DNA of 64,000 nucleotides from positions 3,377,940-3,441,939 of the forward strand of contig CM018048.1 of assembly GCA_008638375.1 (NCBI GenBank). Reading direction: 5' to 3'. Below are positions 41,637-54,184 of this stretch, one piece after another (positions within the stretch are counted from its first letter, which is position 1; the number at the start of each line of letters is the position of its first letter). Source of the stretch: Nyssa sinensis. Taxonomy: Eukaryota > Streptophyta > Magnoliopsida > Cornales > Nyssaceae. The notes beneath the pieces were generated by a model. That model did no database searches, had not been told where the DNA came from, and saw only the letters and a list, made by a program, of their open reading frames with translations. Position numbers and translations under genes: made by a program.

Positions 41637-44600
41637 CAAGTTTAAATATTTAAATAAGAAAATAAGAAGGAAGGAAAAGAAAAAAAAAAAGAAGAATCAG
41701 AAGAGATTAGAAAGAGAAAAGAAGGTTGTAGAAGTTTGAAGAATAATTAAGAAAGAAGAGAGTGAGGGTTGTAGGCAGCCACGTGCATGTGTGCGTGTGT
41801 GGTGTCTTTCTTTTTGTAAACAAAAATAAAGCTTATATAAAAATGAAACCAAAACAAACACTGGAACTTTCATGAAATAGAAGGGAGGTGAGAGAGAGAG
41901 AAAGGGACAAGCAGCAGCAGGCGATGCAAGAGAAATTTAGAAAGAGAGAAAGCATGAGTGAGAGAAGCTGCAGCTGTTGTAGAAAAAAAATGGAAGGAAA
42001 TTTCTGAACTAAAATTCTAAAAATGGGGCTAGGAAATTGAAGAATTAAAGAAGTTGTGTGAGTTTTGGTGAAGCTCAGAAGGAAGAAAAGAACAGAAGAA
42101 GGAAAAAGAGGAAGACTAGAGCTGCGACATGCAAGAAAATCCAGAAGAACAGTAGATAACTGTTATATGAGATTTCTACCCTCATTTGCTCTCATACTCG
42201 GTGCAACACCTCCATGGTTGTCCTTCAGTGCAAGTTTCACTTCTTTGTAATATGGAATTTGGAATTTTCCAAGATTCTTTTCTACGTAGCAAGAGTTACC
42301 TAGCAGATCTGACCCCATAGGGAATGCTCTTATCACTAGATAATAACTATGATAAAGGTAGACCATTGCTTGTTGATACAGAGATATGGAAGTTTATTTT
42401 TGCATTAAGAGTGCTTAATGGGATGTCTTTAGAGATGTGAACAACATGTCTGTGCCCAGCATAAAGATGAATTAAGAGATCTAAAGAAAAACGTCATACT
42501 GTCTTGACAGCTTCAAATCTCGGTAAATTTCTAGAATTTACTCTTTTTCATATTTGCTTGATCTTTCCTTGGCCAATAACTTTTGTTTGGGGTTTTCAGT
42601 CTAGTTGACTTATTTTGGAGTCCGAAGAAACAAAGTTGGATTTTATTTCTTAGAAGTTTGCATTCGAATAAGTATGCTTTTAGATGCTTGTGCCCATAAA
42701 TCTAATTTCTCATAATTGAGAATTTGTTGGGAGCAATGTCATTGTTCTCAGGAGCATCTGGAAGCAATTGAGTAGCACAAAATAGTGGTGCATGCTGTTG
42801 TTTGTTAGTATTATGAAGTTTTGGGGGGTTAACAGTGTTGTCTAGCCTTGCAGTACCAGTCTAGAGGTACATTAACTTTATATGACCTAGTCAATCAAAT
42901 GCATGTTCCAAAAATATGTTACAACAAATGTATAACTGAAAGAATTTCATTTCTGAGTTTAGAGGTATATAATATGTTTGAAAATGATGTTATGTCATCC
43001 GGGTTAGAATTGAAGCCATAGAGAAGGCTTGGACTTTAGGTCCACAATTGGTTTGGGGCAAACGAATAAGTCAATTTTTATTATCTCGAGTATTTCGAAC
43101 CTAATGATAAAGTCAAAATTATGAAAAGAGATTCCGGGAATAAAAGACACGTAAAAGTATAAAATGACAATTTTTCCCTTTTCAATCCAGGAGTCCAAAT
43201 TGAGATCCGAAGCCTAAACTAATTTTATTCGACATTCCAGACACAACGACGAGACCAAATTAGCAAATAAAATACTTATAGCCATAATAGATATATTTGA
43301 ATACGTAGCATAGATTGATTACGACTATAGACTGAATTATATTTTTCGAATGATAGGAGTGTCGAAAGGAAAAAGGAATAGCTTGATTTACGTAGGATAA
43401 TAAAAGGTGAGTAATAACCGATCTCTGCATGTAGTATATTCCCAGCTATGTCACAGTTCTTCTATACGCATTTGTACTCTTATTTATCATATCAGGTTCT
43501 TTATGATTCCACTATGCGATATTGCTTTTTAGTGGAATAGCTTAGCCATGATGTTGTATCTTGACCTCGATTTTCATGTCTATTGATGATATTATATCTT
43601 GATCTTGAGATTCCGTACATTTGTGCAAAGGACTATTCTGTACACTTGTACGTAGGGCCACGAGGGGCCAGATAATGTTGTTCTCGGTAGCCCGGTAACA
43701 TAGCCGTAAAAAGCTATAGTTATATTATATTGCCTTGAACCAGTTATGCTCCACATTCTTCTCCGTGGAAGTAGCATGATCTTGATATTTTTATCAGTGC
43801 CGGATTTGTGCTCAGTCACAACTCCATCTGGATGTGTAGTATGACCCGAGTAAAGGGTTTTGTCCCGAGTATGGGGACCAGTTTTACATTACTGACCTGA
43901 GTATAGGGACCCGTTTTACATGATTGAGCTCAGTGCTTATGCACCGAGGGGGTAGCCGGGCCCCGTAGTTTATAGCATCCATCAGTTTTGACATCACTAT
44001 CTTTTTATTAAGATTCCTAGTATGATCATGTTCTTGTATGAATGATCAGGTAGTTACTCAGTGTTATTGAGTACGTACTATGATCATTTGATATTTGTTG
44101 ATGAGCCATGATTGTTACTTGATTATCATTTGCATCCCTGATCATTGATATACGTTGATGAGCTATGATTGTGTTTATTACTCCTAATCAGTTGATATTC
44201 ATTGATGTGCTATGATTCTTGCTATGATATTGACTGGCTATCATATCCTTGTTATTTAGTTTTCTTTCAGATCTTGTACACATGGCAGAATAAGGGACTT
44301 ACTTACTGAGCTCAGTTTAACTCATTCCACATTTTTATGTGTTTTTCAGGGATTAATACAAAGGACAGACAATAGGAGCCGGCAGTGATAGGGTGGACAA
44401 TTTGACAAGTAAAGATAATAATAGTATAGTCTTGTAGCACTCCCGTGTATTCACGTCCTAGGGATGAGGTGATGACTTAGAAATTTTACAGGCTATACTT
44501 TTATATTAGTAGACTGATATGAACATGTAACCCTTTTTATTTATTGTCTTCCTCTATGTTTATATATGATGATGATGTGGTTACATGTTAGTTGCACTAA

Positions 44601-46780
44601 TGATAGTGTAATAGGATGATCAAGTCCGGTTCGGCGAAAGGGCCGAGTCGGATGGTTGCGGTCCGTTAATCCGTAGAGGGTGGGTTGCGGGTCGTGACAG
44701 TAAAGGGGTACAAGCTTTGGGATCCAAAGACTCAAAATATGGTAATCAGTATAGACGTGATGTTTGATGAAAAGTCCATGTTGAAGGCTTTCAAGGAAAG
44801 AAGGAAATAAGGAATCTGAAAGGAACTGACAGCAAAAAATCAATGGTACATGTGGAGCTAAAAGAATCAAATATCCAGTCAAAAAGGGAATCCAGTTCTA
44901 GTGTCAAATAACATCATATACAGTTTCAAATAGGCCTAAATGCAAGATTAAGCTACCGGTCAGATATGATTTTGAAGATATTGTCTCTTATGTTTTGGTT
45001 ACTAGTAGCGGGGATCTTTCTACATTTTAGGAAGCTATTAGTAGTTCTCAAAAGAGTAGATAGATGGAGGCTATAGTAGAGGAAATAGAATAATTGCACA
45101 AGAACAAGACTTGAGAGTTGGTTGAGCTTCCCAAGGGAAAGAAACCAATAGGTTGCAAGTCGGTGTTTTGAAAAAAAAAAGATACTACATCTAAAAACGA
45201 AAAGGTAAGGTACAAGGCTCGTTTGGTAGCAAAAGGATACTCACAGAAGAAAGGGGTTGACTATGATAAAAAATTTCTCTAATTGTCAAGCATACCTTTA
45301 TCGGAGTAGTGTTGGCTTTCGTAGCTCATCTTGATCTAGAATTAAAGCAGTTGAATGTAAAGACAGTTTTTCTTTATAGTGATTTGGATGAACAGATTTA
45401 CATGGAACAACTAGAAGGGTTCAAGCAACCCGAGGTGGGGATCTGCTAAGAGTATGTGAGATGTTGACAAGTTGAAATCCTTGTTACATAAGGAATTTGA
45501 TATGAAAGACTTGGGTGTTGCTAAAAAAAACCTTGTTATAAAGATTCGTATGGATAGGGAGGTAGGCAAACTATGGGTGTCTTAGAAAAAGTACATCAAG
45601 AAGGTGTTAGAACAGTTTAGTATGAAAAATTCTAAACCAGTAAGTAACACCATTGGTGAATCACTTCAGATTATCTTCTAACCAATGCCCAAAGTCAAAA
45701 AAAAGAAATTGAAGAAATGTCAAAGGTCCCATATGCTAGCGCAATAGGATGTTTGATGTATGTAATGGTCTGTACCAGGCCTAATTTGGCATATGCAGTT
45801 AGCACAGTCAGCAAATACATGGCAAATCTAGGAAAAGAACATTGGAAGGCAATCAAATGAGTATTCAGATACTTGAAAGGTACAACTGACTATGGAATTA
45901 TGTTTTCAAGGCAATAGAAATGTGCTTTAGTTTATGGTTTTTGTAGATGCAAATTATGCAGGTGATTTGAATGATAGAAGATCTACTACAAGTTATGTTT
46001 ACATGTTGGGAAGTAAACTTATTGGTTGGAGATTCATGCTACAATCCCTAGTAACGATGTCTACTATAGAATTTGAGTATATGGTAGTAATTGAAACTAC
46101 TAAAGAAACATTATGGTTAAAAGGGCTAGTCAAAGAGCTTGGTTTAAAGCAAAGTGTAATTTAGTTGCATTGTAACAGTCAGAATGCCATATATTTGGCA
46201 AAGCATAACGTCTACCATGCTAGAACAAAACATATAGATGTAAGGTTTCACAGAATAAAAAAACTTATTGCTATAGGAGAAGTAATACTTGAGAAAATCC
46301 ACACTTCAAAGAATGCAACTGATATGTTAACAAAGCTTGTTCCTGCAGCAAAGTTCAAGTATTGTTTGGACTTAGTTAATGTTTATACATGTTGAAAGAA
46401 GACATTCTCAACCTATTTATTCAAAGTGGAGGCACAAGAACTTGTTGACAATTTCTAAGGGGTTGATTATTTCGCCAATGTGGAGATTGTTAGAGATATG
46501 ACAATCCTAGTTGTATTGTCAAGAACGAATAATAGATTGAGGATGCGTAGAGGAGCTTTTATCCCCGCGGATACAGTTAGGAGTAGATTTGGAAAATTTT
46601 AATGTATCCGATTAGAGTTAGGATTTAACTACGATGCAGTATAAATACGTTCTAATCCTATTTTTACGTAGTGAAAAAGATAGTCGCACCCGTAGATGTA
46701 AGCACATTACCAAACCACATTAATTCTCTGATGTCAATTTCTCTCTAACTCTTGTTGCATAGATTATTGATTTCATAACA
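38834..46780 (+). mobile_element. Decayed Ty1/copia retrotransposon, split by a nested solo LTR
   Basis: The 5' LTR is 38834-39138 and the 3' LTR 46488-46780 (both start tgtta.aga.atgac). Flanks agtgt/agtat are a likely 5-bp target duplication with one change. Gag starts near 39167 (MAVNAFIVKADVVKFDGIGN) and has the zinc knuckle CYKCQEIGHIKREC (39865-39906). Integrase pieces include IHSDVWGLVRVASRWGSLYF and TPQQNGVAE (40590-40910). RT and RNase H follow the nested insert: DLDEQIYMEQLEGFKQPE, RSTTSYVYMLGSKLIGW, and HARTKHIDVRFHRIK near 46220. A purine-rich tract precedes the 3' LTR. Many stops, frameshifts and an internal deletion near 45430 make it inactive. The primer site (ttgcattagagc) is a decayed tRNA-iMet site. 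Confidence 0.9.
41200..44699 (+). mobile_element. 3.5-kb solo LTR nested in the copia element
   Basis: The insert starts tgtaataccccgacc and ends gggtcgtgaca, i.e. TG...CA. It is flanked by the perfect 5-bp duplication gtaaa (41195-41199 and 44700-44704). Removing it restores the host integrase/RT reading GVKGYKLWDPKT. TGTAAYACCCC starts and multi-kilobase LTRs are typical of Ty3/gypsy elements such as the Tekay/Del group. No gag-pol is inside, so it is a solo LTR left by recombination. It contains a (TA)n tract (41599-41632), purine-rich DNA (41640-42130) and promoter-like ends. Small frames inside (e.g. 42065-42250) are not convincing genes. Confidence 0.8.
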
Positions 46781-47450
46781 AGTATGTTTCTCTTTAATTC
46801 TTGTAAAATTTCTTTACTGTTGATGCTTATTTTTTTAGCAATGTTATATAACCTTTCTTACATTTTTTAATTATTTTTCACATTAATATTTTAAAATATC
46901 ATATCAATTTTCTAGTGTTTTATATAAATTTTTAAATATTTTTTAATTAGGATTTTAAATTATAAATTGATTTCTAATTTTAATAATATTCTTGAATCAC
47001 GCTTTGTGTTTTGATTTCCCTTGATGTTTTCTATTTTATTTTCTTCACTAACAATTATCTTTTAATGTCAATTAATGCAAGAACATAGAACATATAAGAG
47101 TAAATAAAACAAAAGTGAAAAATAATGAAACTTGTGTTTCTTGTCACCATCTTGTTTAATAGAAAATTTGTGAGCGAATTTGAATCAAATTTGTCACATT
47201 GCATTGATTTGATAAATTTGTTAAAAAATGACAAAGGTACGAAATTTTAAACAAGAGTCATACTATATGTAATTAGAATTAATGTCATTGTCCAATATAA
47301 ATCGTTGATGTGTATTTCATGGATGATGGTTACCTTCATACAAAAAAGAAAAGAAATCAACAATTCATATTATATTGTCGCAACTGTCCTCAGAATTACC
47401 TCTTAAATTATCAACTAGTTTTTAAGAGTCTCAATTTATGACAAAAGTAT
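46781..47450. other. AT-rich spacer after the copia element
   Basis: No gene or element is recognised. Confidence 0.3.
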
Positions 47451-48165
47451 TGTTAGAAATATAATTTATATCTGAGTGACCTCTCCTGAAGTTTTTATTA
47501 ATTATAACTTTTGAAATGATTCTGACTTTTTTTATTTTTACCTAACAAATTACAATAACCTCCCTTCTATTTTTTTTTTTCAAAATAACAAAAATATCCC
47601 TTTCATTTAATTCTTTTGAATTTTTAAAATTTCCATCCTTTTCTAACTTTTTTTTTAAATATTTTTTTCATTTTATATAAAAAAAATAAAATTAAGATAA
47701 ATAACTTATATTTTTTTAGTCAAAAAGATTTAATTAATATTTATTTGAACATGAAAAAGGAAAGTTAAAAAAAAATTGGACAAAAATTGAAAAAAAAAAA
47801 ATGCAAAAAGCATATAAATAAAAATAATATTTTTGTCATTTTGAAAAAATAAGGTCGGATGAGAGGTTAGTGTCATTTCAGAAATCTTAGGAGATGTTCC
47901 TGTAATTGTCAAAAACCTCTGAAATGATCAATGTAATTTACCTTTTATATTTTTGTAACAAATGAAACTAGGTATATAAGTCTTATGGGCAGTACGATAA
48001 AGATGTATTGAAAAATTTCAATGTATTCAATTAGGGTCAAGATTTAACTAGGATACAATATAAATACGTTATAATCCTATTTTTTATATAGTAAAAAACA
48101 CAATCACTACTGTCAACATAGACACGTTACCAAACCATGTAAATCTCTGTATCACTTTCTTTGTA
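47451..48165 (+). mobile_element. Third LTR of the same copia family, interrupted and truncated
   Basis: The LTR start tgttagaaatata (47451) and its continuation from about 47946 (ttgtaacaaatgaaactagg, then ttcaatgtattcaattaggg, tttaacta, aaccatgtaaatctctgtat) align with the LTRs of the 38834-46780 element. A MITE sits between the two parts. The last ~50 bp of the LTR are missing and LINE sequence follows at about 48170. Confidence 0.65.
47463..47945. mobile_element. Foldback MITE, copy 4, inside an LTR
   Basis: The left arm (gagtgacctctcctgaag, ttgaaatgattctgac, ttcaaaataacaaaaatatc) is matched by the right arm in reverse (ttttgtcattttgaaaaaat, gtgtcatttcagaaatctta, ggagatgttcctgtaattgt, ending aatgtaatttacc). 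This copy keeps the arms best and can serve as the family reference. Target duplication is not clean. Confidence 0.7.
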
Positions 48166-48169
48166 AATG

Positions 48170-48960
48170 GAGGTTGGGCAATGGCTTAGATATTTCCTTT
48201 TGGTTTGACTGGTGGGTGGAAGAGTCGGACCCATAATTGATCACCTTAAACCTCCCCCATACAGGAGGAACTCAACTTGACAGTTAGCCAGGTAATCTCG
48301 AGACTCAAAAGCATGGGACCTCACAAGAGTGAGATCTCAAATTCCCCACCATATAACCATGCAAATTTTAGCCACCCCAATCTCAATGGTCGCTAATGCC
48401 TTGGACAAAAGAATCTGGCATGATAACCAAGGTTCATGCTCTTCAAAGGCCGCCTATCATTTTATCTGCTCAAGTCATGGGAGACAAATTGAACTAAGGG
48501 AGCTTAATTGGGACTGGAAATTGCAAACCAAACAAAACAAAACATCAAACTGTTTCATATGGAAAATCTCAAAAGGACTGTCTGTATTGTCACAAATGAT
48601 CTGAAATGCGAAAGAGAAAAAGTCTGGCCAAAGATTGTGTTGATCTATTCCGTGTTAAAAATACAGGTATGGGGCAAACCAGCAGGCAAATTCAATGGCA
48701 ATTCCCTAAGCCAGGGTTCGTTAAAATTAACTCGGATGGAGCAGACAAAGGTAACCCAGACATAACAGGTTTCGGAGGTCTCATCCGTGATGATTCTGGA
48801 AACTAATTAAAAGGGTACTTTGGATCCATCAGACATATCACAAGCCTGATGGCGGAACTGTGGAGCATCCGAGAAGGATTCAAGCTAGCCAAGTCGATTG
48901 GGTATGAGAAGATAATGGTGCAAGCTGACTGTGAGGTGGCCGTACCATGTTTCAAAAATT
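48170..48960 (+). mobile_element. LINE fragment with RNase H domain
   Basis: It begins with an RT-tail region (WRLGNGLDISFWFDWWVEES) and ends with a plant-type RNase H: FVKINSDGADKGNPDITGFG, then GLIRDDSGN, and after a stop the stretch SLMAELWSIREGFKLAKSIG. At least three frame changes are present. The join at 48170 to the truncated copia LTR is abrupt. Confidence 0.7.
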
Positions 48961-50420
48961 GGAATGTTTATTTCATACATTAGATAAGGATATATTAGTT
49001 ATTCGTTTTATTAATAATAATAAAATTAATAATTTTATTTTTTTTATAATATAAATTATTATTTACTTTTGATATTATTAATAAACCCTTCTTTTTTTTT
49101 TTTTTACCAAACATCGATTTATAGTTCATGAAAATTAGTTTATCTAATTTTTTTTTCAAATCGTGCAGTGCAAATATATTAAAAATTTGTTAGTGAGTGC
49201 ACAACAAATGCGTTTTGTTTGAGTCTTTCTTGATTATTAAATTAGTATAACAGTTAAAAGACAAAAAATTAAATATTAAATATTAAATTTTTTTTAAAAA
49301 AAAAATCAAAATTTATGTAGACCGGTCACAAATTGGTATAATAAGACAAAAATTATTATAAATTAATATATTATTTATAACCAAAATTTTAAAATTATAG
49401 AAAGGGTCATAAACAATTATAAAAATATATAAATAGTCATAATAGGCAAATAATAAAAATTAGTAAAATTTGTTATTTTTGTTGGAATGTCAAATGTCAA
49501 AAGGAGCAAATGAAAATAGCAAATTTACATAAAAGAATGCAAAAGACATATTTACAACTATATATGCGCTATCTCTTTTTGAAAATGATCTAAAATGACG
49601 CCACGATGATTAAGAATGGTAAGGAAGCAAGTTTGAAACAACAGAGATTTTCCTTAATTCTGTTCCATAAAATAAAAAAATTTATCCTCTTAAACTCATT
49701 TAAATCCAGTGATGAAATAAGAAAAGGACCATTGGGATATTTAATTATAGATTTTTTATTTATTTATATTAAATTAATTATAATTAATATATTCAAATAA
49801 GACATTATATGTGTTAAAATAAAAATAAAAAACACATATATCATTAAAGAATATTATATTATTTTATAAATTTATAACTTTATCAATTTTACCTAAACTT
49901 TTAAAATTGAACTAAAAATTATAAGTATAAACATTAGTTATATAGAACAATTTTTTTTATTATTTTATTATAACTTCACTCTAAAACTATTTCAAATCAT
50001 AATGGTTTCACATACCTTCCCAAACCAAGTTTCAAATTTTTAATCCAAATTTCTTTAATTTTTTTTTTTTCAATTTCAATACTCAAATTAAAATATTAAT
50101 TAAAAAGAAAAATAATAATTATATCAAATAAAAATATTTTACCATTGAAAGATAAATGTCAAAAACTCTGTCAAAGACCTTTTTTCTTTTTTTGAAAAAG
50201 AAAGGTCTTATGAGAAGCCGCGGAAGGCACCTATTGTCAATCACGTGCACTTGAAAATTTTATTTGAAAAGAATAAAGACAAAAATAAATTGCAGGGTCA
50301 AAAATTCTCCCCAAACTCCAACTAACGGCGGGGTAAATTGCCATCGTCAGCAACGGTATCTGGTTTTTTTCCGGCAACTAATAAAAAGTAGGCTTTTGTA
50401 GGTAGCATTGACAATATCAT
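48961..50420. other. AT-rich intergenic DNA with MITE fragments
   Basis: The part 49740-49980 is related to the AT core of the GC-ended repeat at 21545-21965. The rest has no recognisable content. A purine/pyrimidine mixed stretch near 50290-50350 is more GC-rich, without a gene. Confidence 0.3.
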
Positions 50421-53400
50421 TTCCCAAGGGAACTATTATTGGCAATATCAATTCCCTTCCTCGAATTCAAGAGGGATAGAAACGTTCCACAACTTTTTAT
50501 AATTTGATAGCGACACTCTCCCCACCGGGAGAGAGAAGCCTTAATTAAAAGAACCAAATGATACCTACCAAAACTCGTTTGCCATTCCTCAGATCTTGTC
50601 AACATGTAAGCTTCATTTCTCTTCTTTTATATATCCACTCCTCAGATCTTGTCTACATGGTGCTTAATGCTTATTGTTAAATTATATTTCAATCATAAAT
50701 TACTTTGAATAAATATGCTTTTTTGTTATCATTGTCATTGTACTCTACTGGATCTGTGTATTCATGATTCTGAAATGTTAATTCACTTGTGTTCTTTGAA
50801 AATGCAAAATTTGTCAGCTTGCATTTCTAATTTTTCCATGAACTATCAAAAGCTTGCTTTCTATACTTACAATTTTTTTTTTCATAGAGCGTGAATCACT
50901 AAAATGTCAGATGTCCTACTCATTTTCTGTTGATTTTTTTGTTCTGTAATGATGGAAATTTGGATTGAGCCAGTGAAGGAGTTCACTGGATTTTTTTAAT
51001 TATTTGAGGAGTTTTATTGTGTCTTTTCTGGTAATCTCTCTCTATGTTGGGGTTGGGGTGGAGCCCTGTCATACGATGCCATTTCTCAGCAATCAATCAT
51101 AGTATGGGGGAAATAATGTTTTATTTCTTTACTATTTGTACTTCAATTGGATACATGTCTGTTAAAGTACTTATCCTTTGATGATGCTGATAGGTTTTCT
51201 TCTCATTTTGTTTCACGTGCTGTTTAGCTTTGAGGGTATAACCCTTATGGTTGCAGCAGTGATAAATGGATTTATTTGGTTCTCATGTGATCCTTTGTTA
51301 TTGTTCTTTGTTTGAGAGACACAATCACAGACACCCTTCTGAAACTATAAAATTGGGTTGCTGATTATCACTTTGGTTGAATTAATAAGGCATGTTCAGT
51401 GGATATATTAAGATATTTGTATAAGAAAACCTGTCATGTCTCCATACAAATAAAAGGCACCACAGTACTGGGTAGGGATGTCTCAGAGTTTAGAACTTGA
51501 GAGTATGAACCCTGCTTTGTGATGTGGACCAAGGCCACGTCTTGGGCATGGACCTGCTTACCCCATAATTCTCGCTAGGATATAGGGGGTTGTTGGTATG
51601 TGGTTGCTTGGGCCTTGTGTTACGGTGGAACAATTAACTGAAAAGGGCGGTTAGCTGAATGGGTTTGCAAGTGGGTCAAGTTGGCTGTGTAGTTAGAATT
51701 CTCAGCAGAAAGTGTAGGGTTGTTTTTATATTGTTAGCTTAGTGGTCCTGGTCTTTGGCACGTGGGTGAGTGAGTTAGGGAATCAGTTAATGTCTTCTGA
51801 ATGTAACCCCTATATAAGGGAAGCTGCTGTTAATAAAAGAGGATATCTTAATCTTTGTCAAACTCGTTTGCTTATTATTTTAGATTTGGATGTTGAGGAA
51901 ATGTTGTTGGAAAATTATCAGAATTGTTAACAGAGTTATGTCCCATATATCTTACTTCGTTGCCCTCCCTGGAAGGCTATGTATTTTTCCAAAGCTCAGT
52001 ATGTCCTTTTTCATCTTTTGTAGTTGCAGAATATGCTGGTTCTGATACAACAATTTGTGTGAGTACACTTGCTTAATTGAGAATTTAGAACGTGAGTTTC
52101 AATTTTATTTTTAAAAGGCATAGATATTAGTTCAGGCTGAATTTTTTATTGTCATTAAAACAAAATGTGGTCTGGAATGGATATCTTGCATGTGCACACA
52201 AGTTGCCCTCCCTCCTATTTCTTTTGTGCCATATGCACCACAACTAATGTAGTGGCGCCATATCCCACACCTTCTTAGCACTCCTTCTAAACCGAACCCT
52301 CTCCACCCATTCAACCTATCCTTGACAGAATTTGGCAGTGAAAGCACACCCAAAGAGCACAAACAAGCGACTCCATAGATCACGCGGAACCAGACAATAA
52401 AGAAAAAGATGACTAGTAGTTTCCTCCCCCCTTTTTTACAAATATAGCATTGACTAGCCAAATTGATTCCTTTTCTTTGAAGGTTATCTGCAATCAAAAT
52501 CGCATTCCAAGCAACTGTCTAAACAAATAAAAAAAAAACCACCTTCATAGAAGCTCTAGAACGTCAAATGGCCTTAAATGAAACACTCCCCTTCGAGCCA
52601 GCACCATGTAATAAGATTTAACAGAAAAAGAGTTGATATTGTTTGTACTACTTGTGATGTGCTATTTGGATTTGAGATGGGCCTATTGGACTACATGAAC
52701 TTGCTGGACGTTGTGTGTTGTTAATTGTTATTGACTAGTCGTTAATCATAATAAACATTTGTTGAGGGGCTTGTGATATTTTCAGCATTGCATAAGAAGC
52801 ACTTTGTTTGCCTTAAATTGATACTTATCCAGCTATCCATATTGAGAATCATTTATTGAGATAGTGTTGAGAAATGTCTTGTATTCAATGGGTTCAGGAA
52901 TGGGTTGTACATTTGTGGGAGAAAGTTGTAAACAGGGGAGACAGCCTTAGCCAAGCAGACAGAGAAGGCGTATAGAAGGCCATGTATGTTGATAGGCAGC
53001 TGAATATGCTAGTACCTTTTATAAAAGTTCATTTCTTGTTTGGGATGGTCCATGATTGCAGTTGGGGTTTATGTTTGACCAACTTGACTTGGTGGCTATA
53101 GAGTCCCATAGAGTGTTGATTTGTGATAAGTGTGAGAGCGTAGATGTGCGTGTGGAAAGGAGAGTCACGGGCAAAGCTTCTGTTTCATTGAGTTGAGATT
53201 TTGAACATGATTTTTGTCATATATCCCTAGTTCATTGTGACAGTGGATTTGATCACCACCTTATGCCATGGACATATGCAACTTTCCAAACCATGTAAAT
53301 TGTTGTGTTCGTTGTGTGATTGTGTTTACTTTACTGCTTTCCTTGATTTATTTTTCATTTTGTTCCATAACTGGTGTACTATCTTCCACCCCACAATCAA

Positions 53401-53482
53401 TAACTTGCGGATTTTTCCCTCTGGTATGCAGAATAACTTTTGCAGATATCAGTATTAAATGATAGGAAGGACATAAGGTGTG
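50421..53482 (+). other. Upstream region of the lipase gene, with LTR-like and LINE insertions
   Basis: Possible non-coding leader exons lie here. The stretch ctcctcagatcttgt.acatg occurs twice (about 50585 and 50640). The piece after the acceptor near 53445 (ttgcag) leads to the coding ATG at 53483. An LTR-like block at 51593-51931 starts tgttggtatg, has a TATA box (ctatataaggg, 51811) and an aataaaa signal (51833), and ends ttaaca. Without a target duplication or partner it stays tentative. Confidence 0.35.
52132..52620 (-). mobile_element. LINE zf-RVT fragment, minus strand
   Basis: The minus strand reads DNLQRKGINLASQCYICKKG and further on GLEGVLRRCGIWRHYISC. This is the zinc-binding C-terminal region of plant L1-type RTs (NLxxRGxxLxxxCxxC). 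One 121-codon frame survives. There is no tail or target duplication in reach. Confidence 0.65.
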
Positions 53483-54184
53483 ATGGCTTCAGAGAGGGAA
53501 AATTTTAACCAATCAGGACCCTTACATCTAATTAATGTTGACTGGTAAGACTTTTTTGCCCACATTTTTTATGTTTTTTTGAGGTTGAAGGAAATTCGTG
53601 GTTTCCAGATATGGACTGTGGGGAGTGTGCGTGAATAATCATACTAAATGTGGGCCTCATGACAAAGATTTCTGACTTTTGTTTAGCAATAATACTAGCA
53701 TAATCATTAAGATGACTTCTGCTTGGGAAGACAATGAAAACAACTTGCTTGATCTGTACTTAAAACTCTTTGCTATGAACTATTTTGCTGTGTTTTTGTT
53801 CCTTCTTGATTAATGGAAGTCAAAGTCCTAAAATGGATGAATGAAGAAGGGGGCGGGCAGCACGAATGCCGACTCAGTTCGCTCCTACTGAGTTCCTAGC
53901 TGTTATGGCCTTTAAAGTGGTGCATGGTTTAATACTGCCAATGAGGTTCAAAATTTGACAAAGTTACTTTAAAATTGGCACTGGATTTATGTTTACCTGA
54001 GAAATTTTCCATGACATGGAGGACATCTCATCTCATTGACTGTTGGCCTGTGTTACACTTGAACACCCGTTCGCAGGCTTGTTTAACCCAGTTTATATTG
54101 ATTATGGTTGGGCTATCATGTTATGACTTTATCCTTGGTGTCAATTTTCTTTTGTTTCTTTCACAAATAATATGGATAATTATT

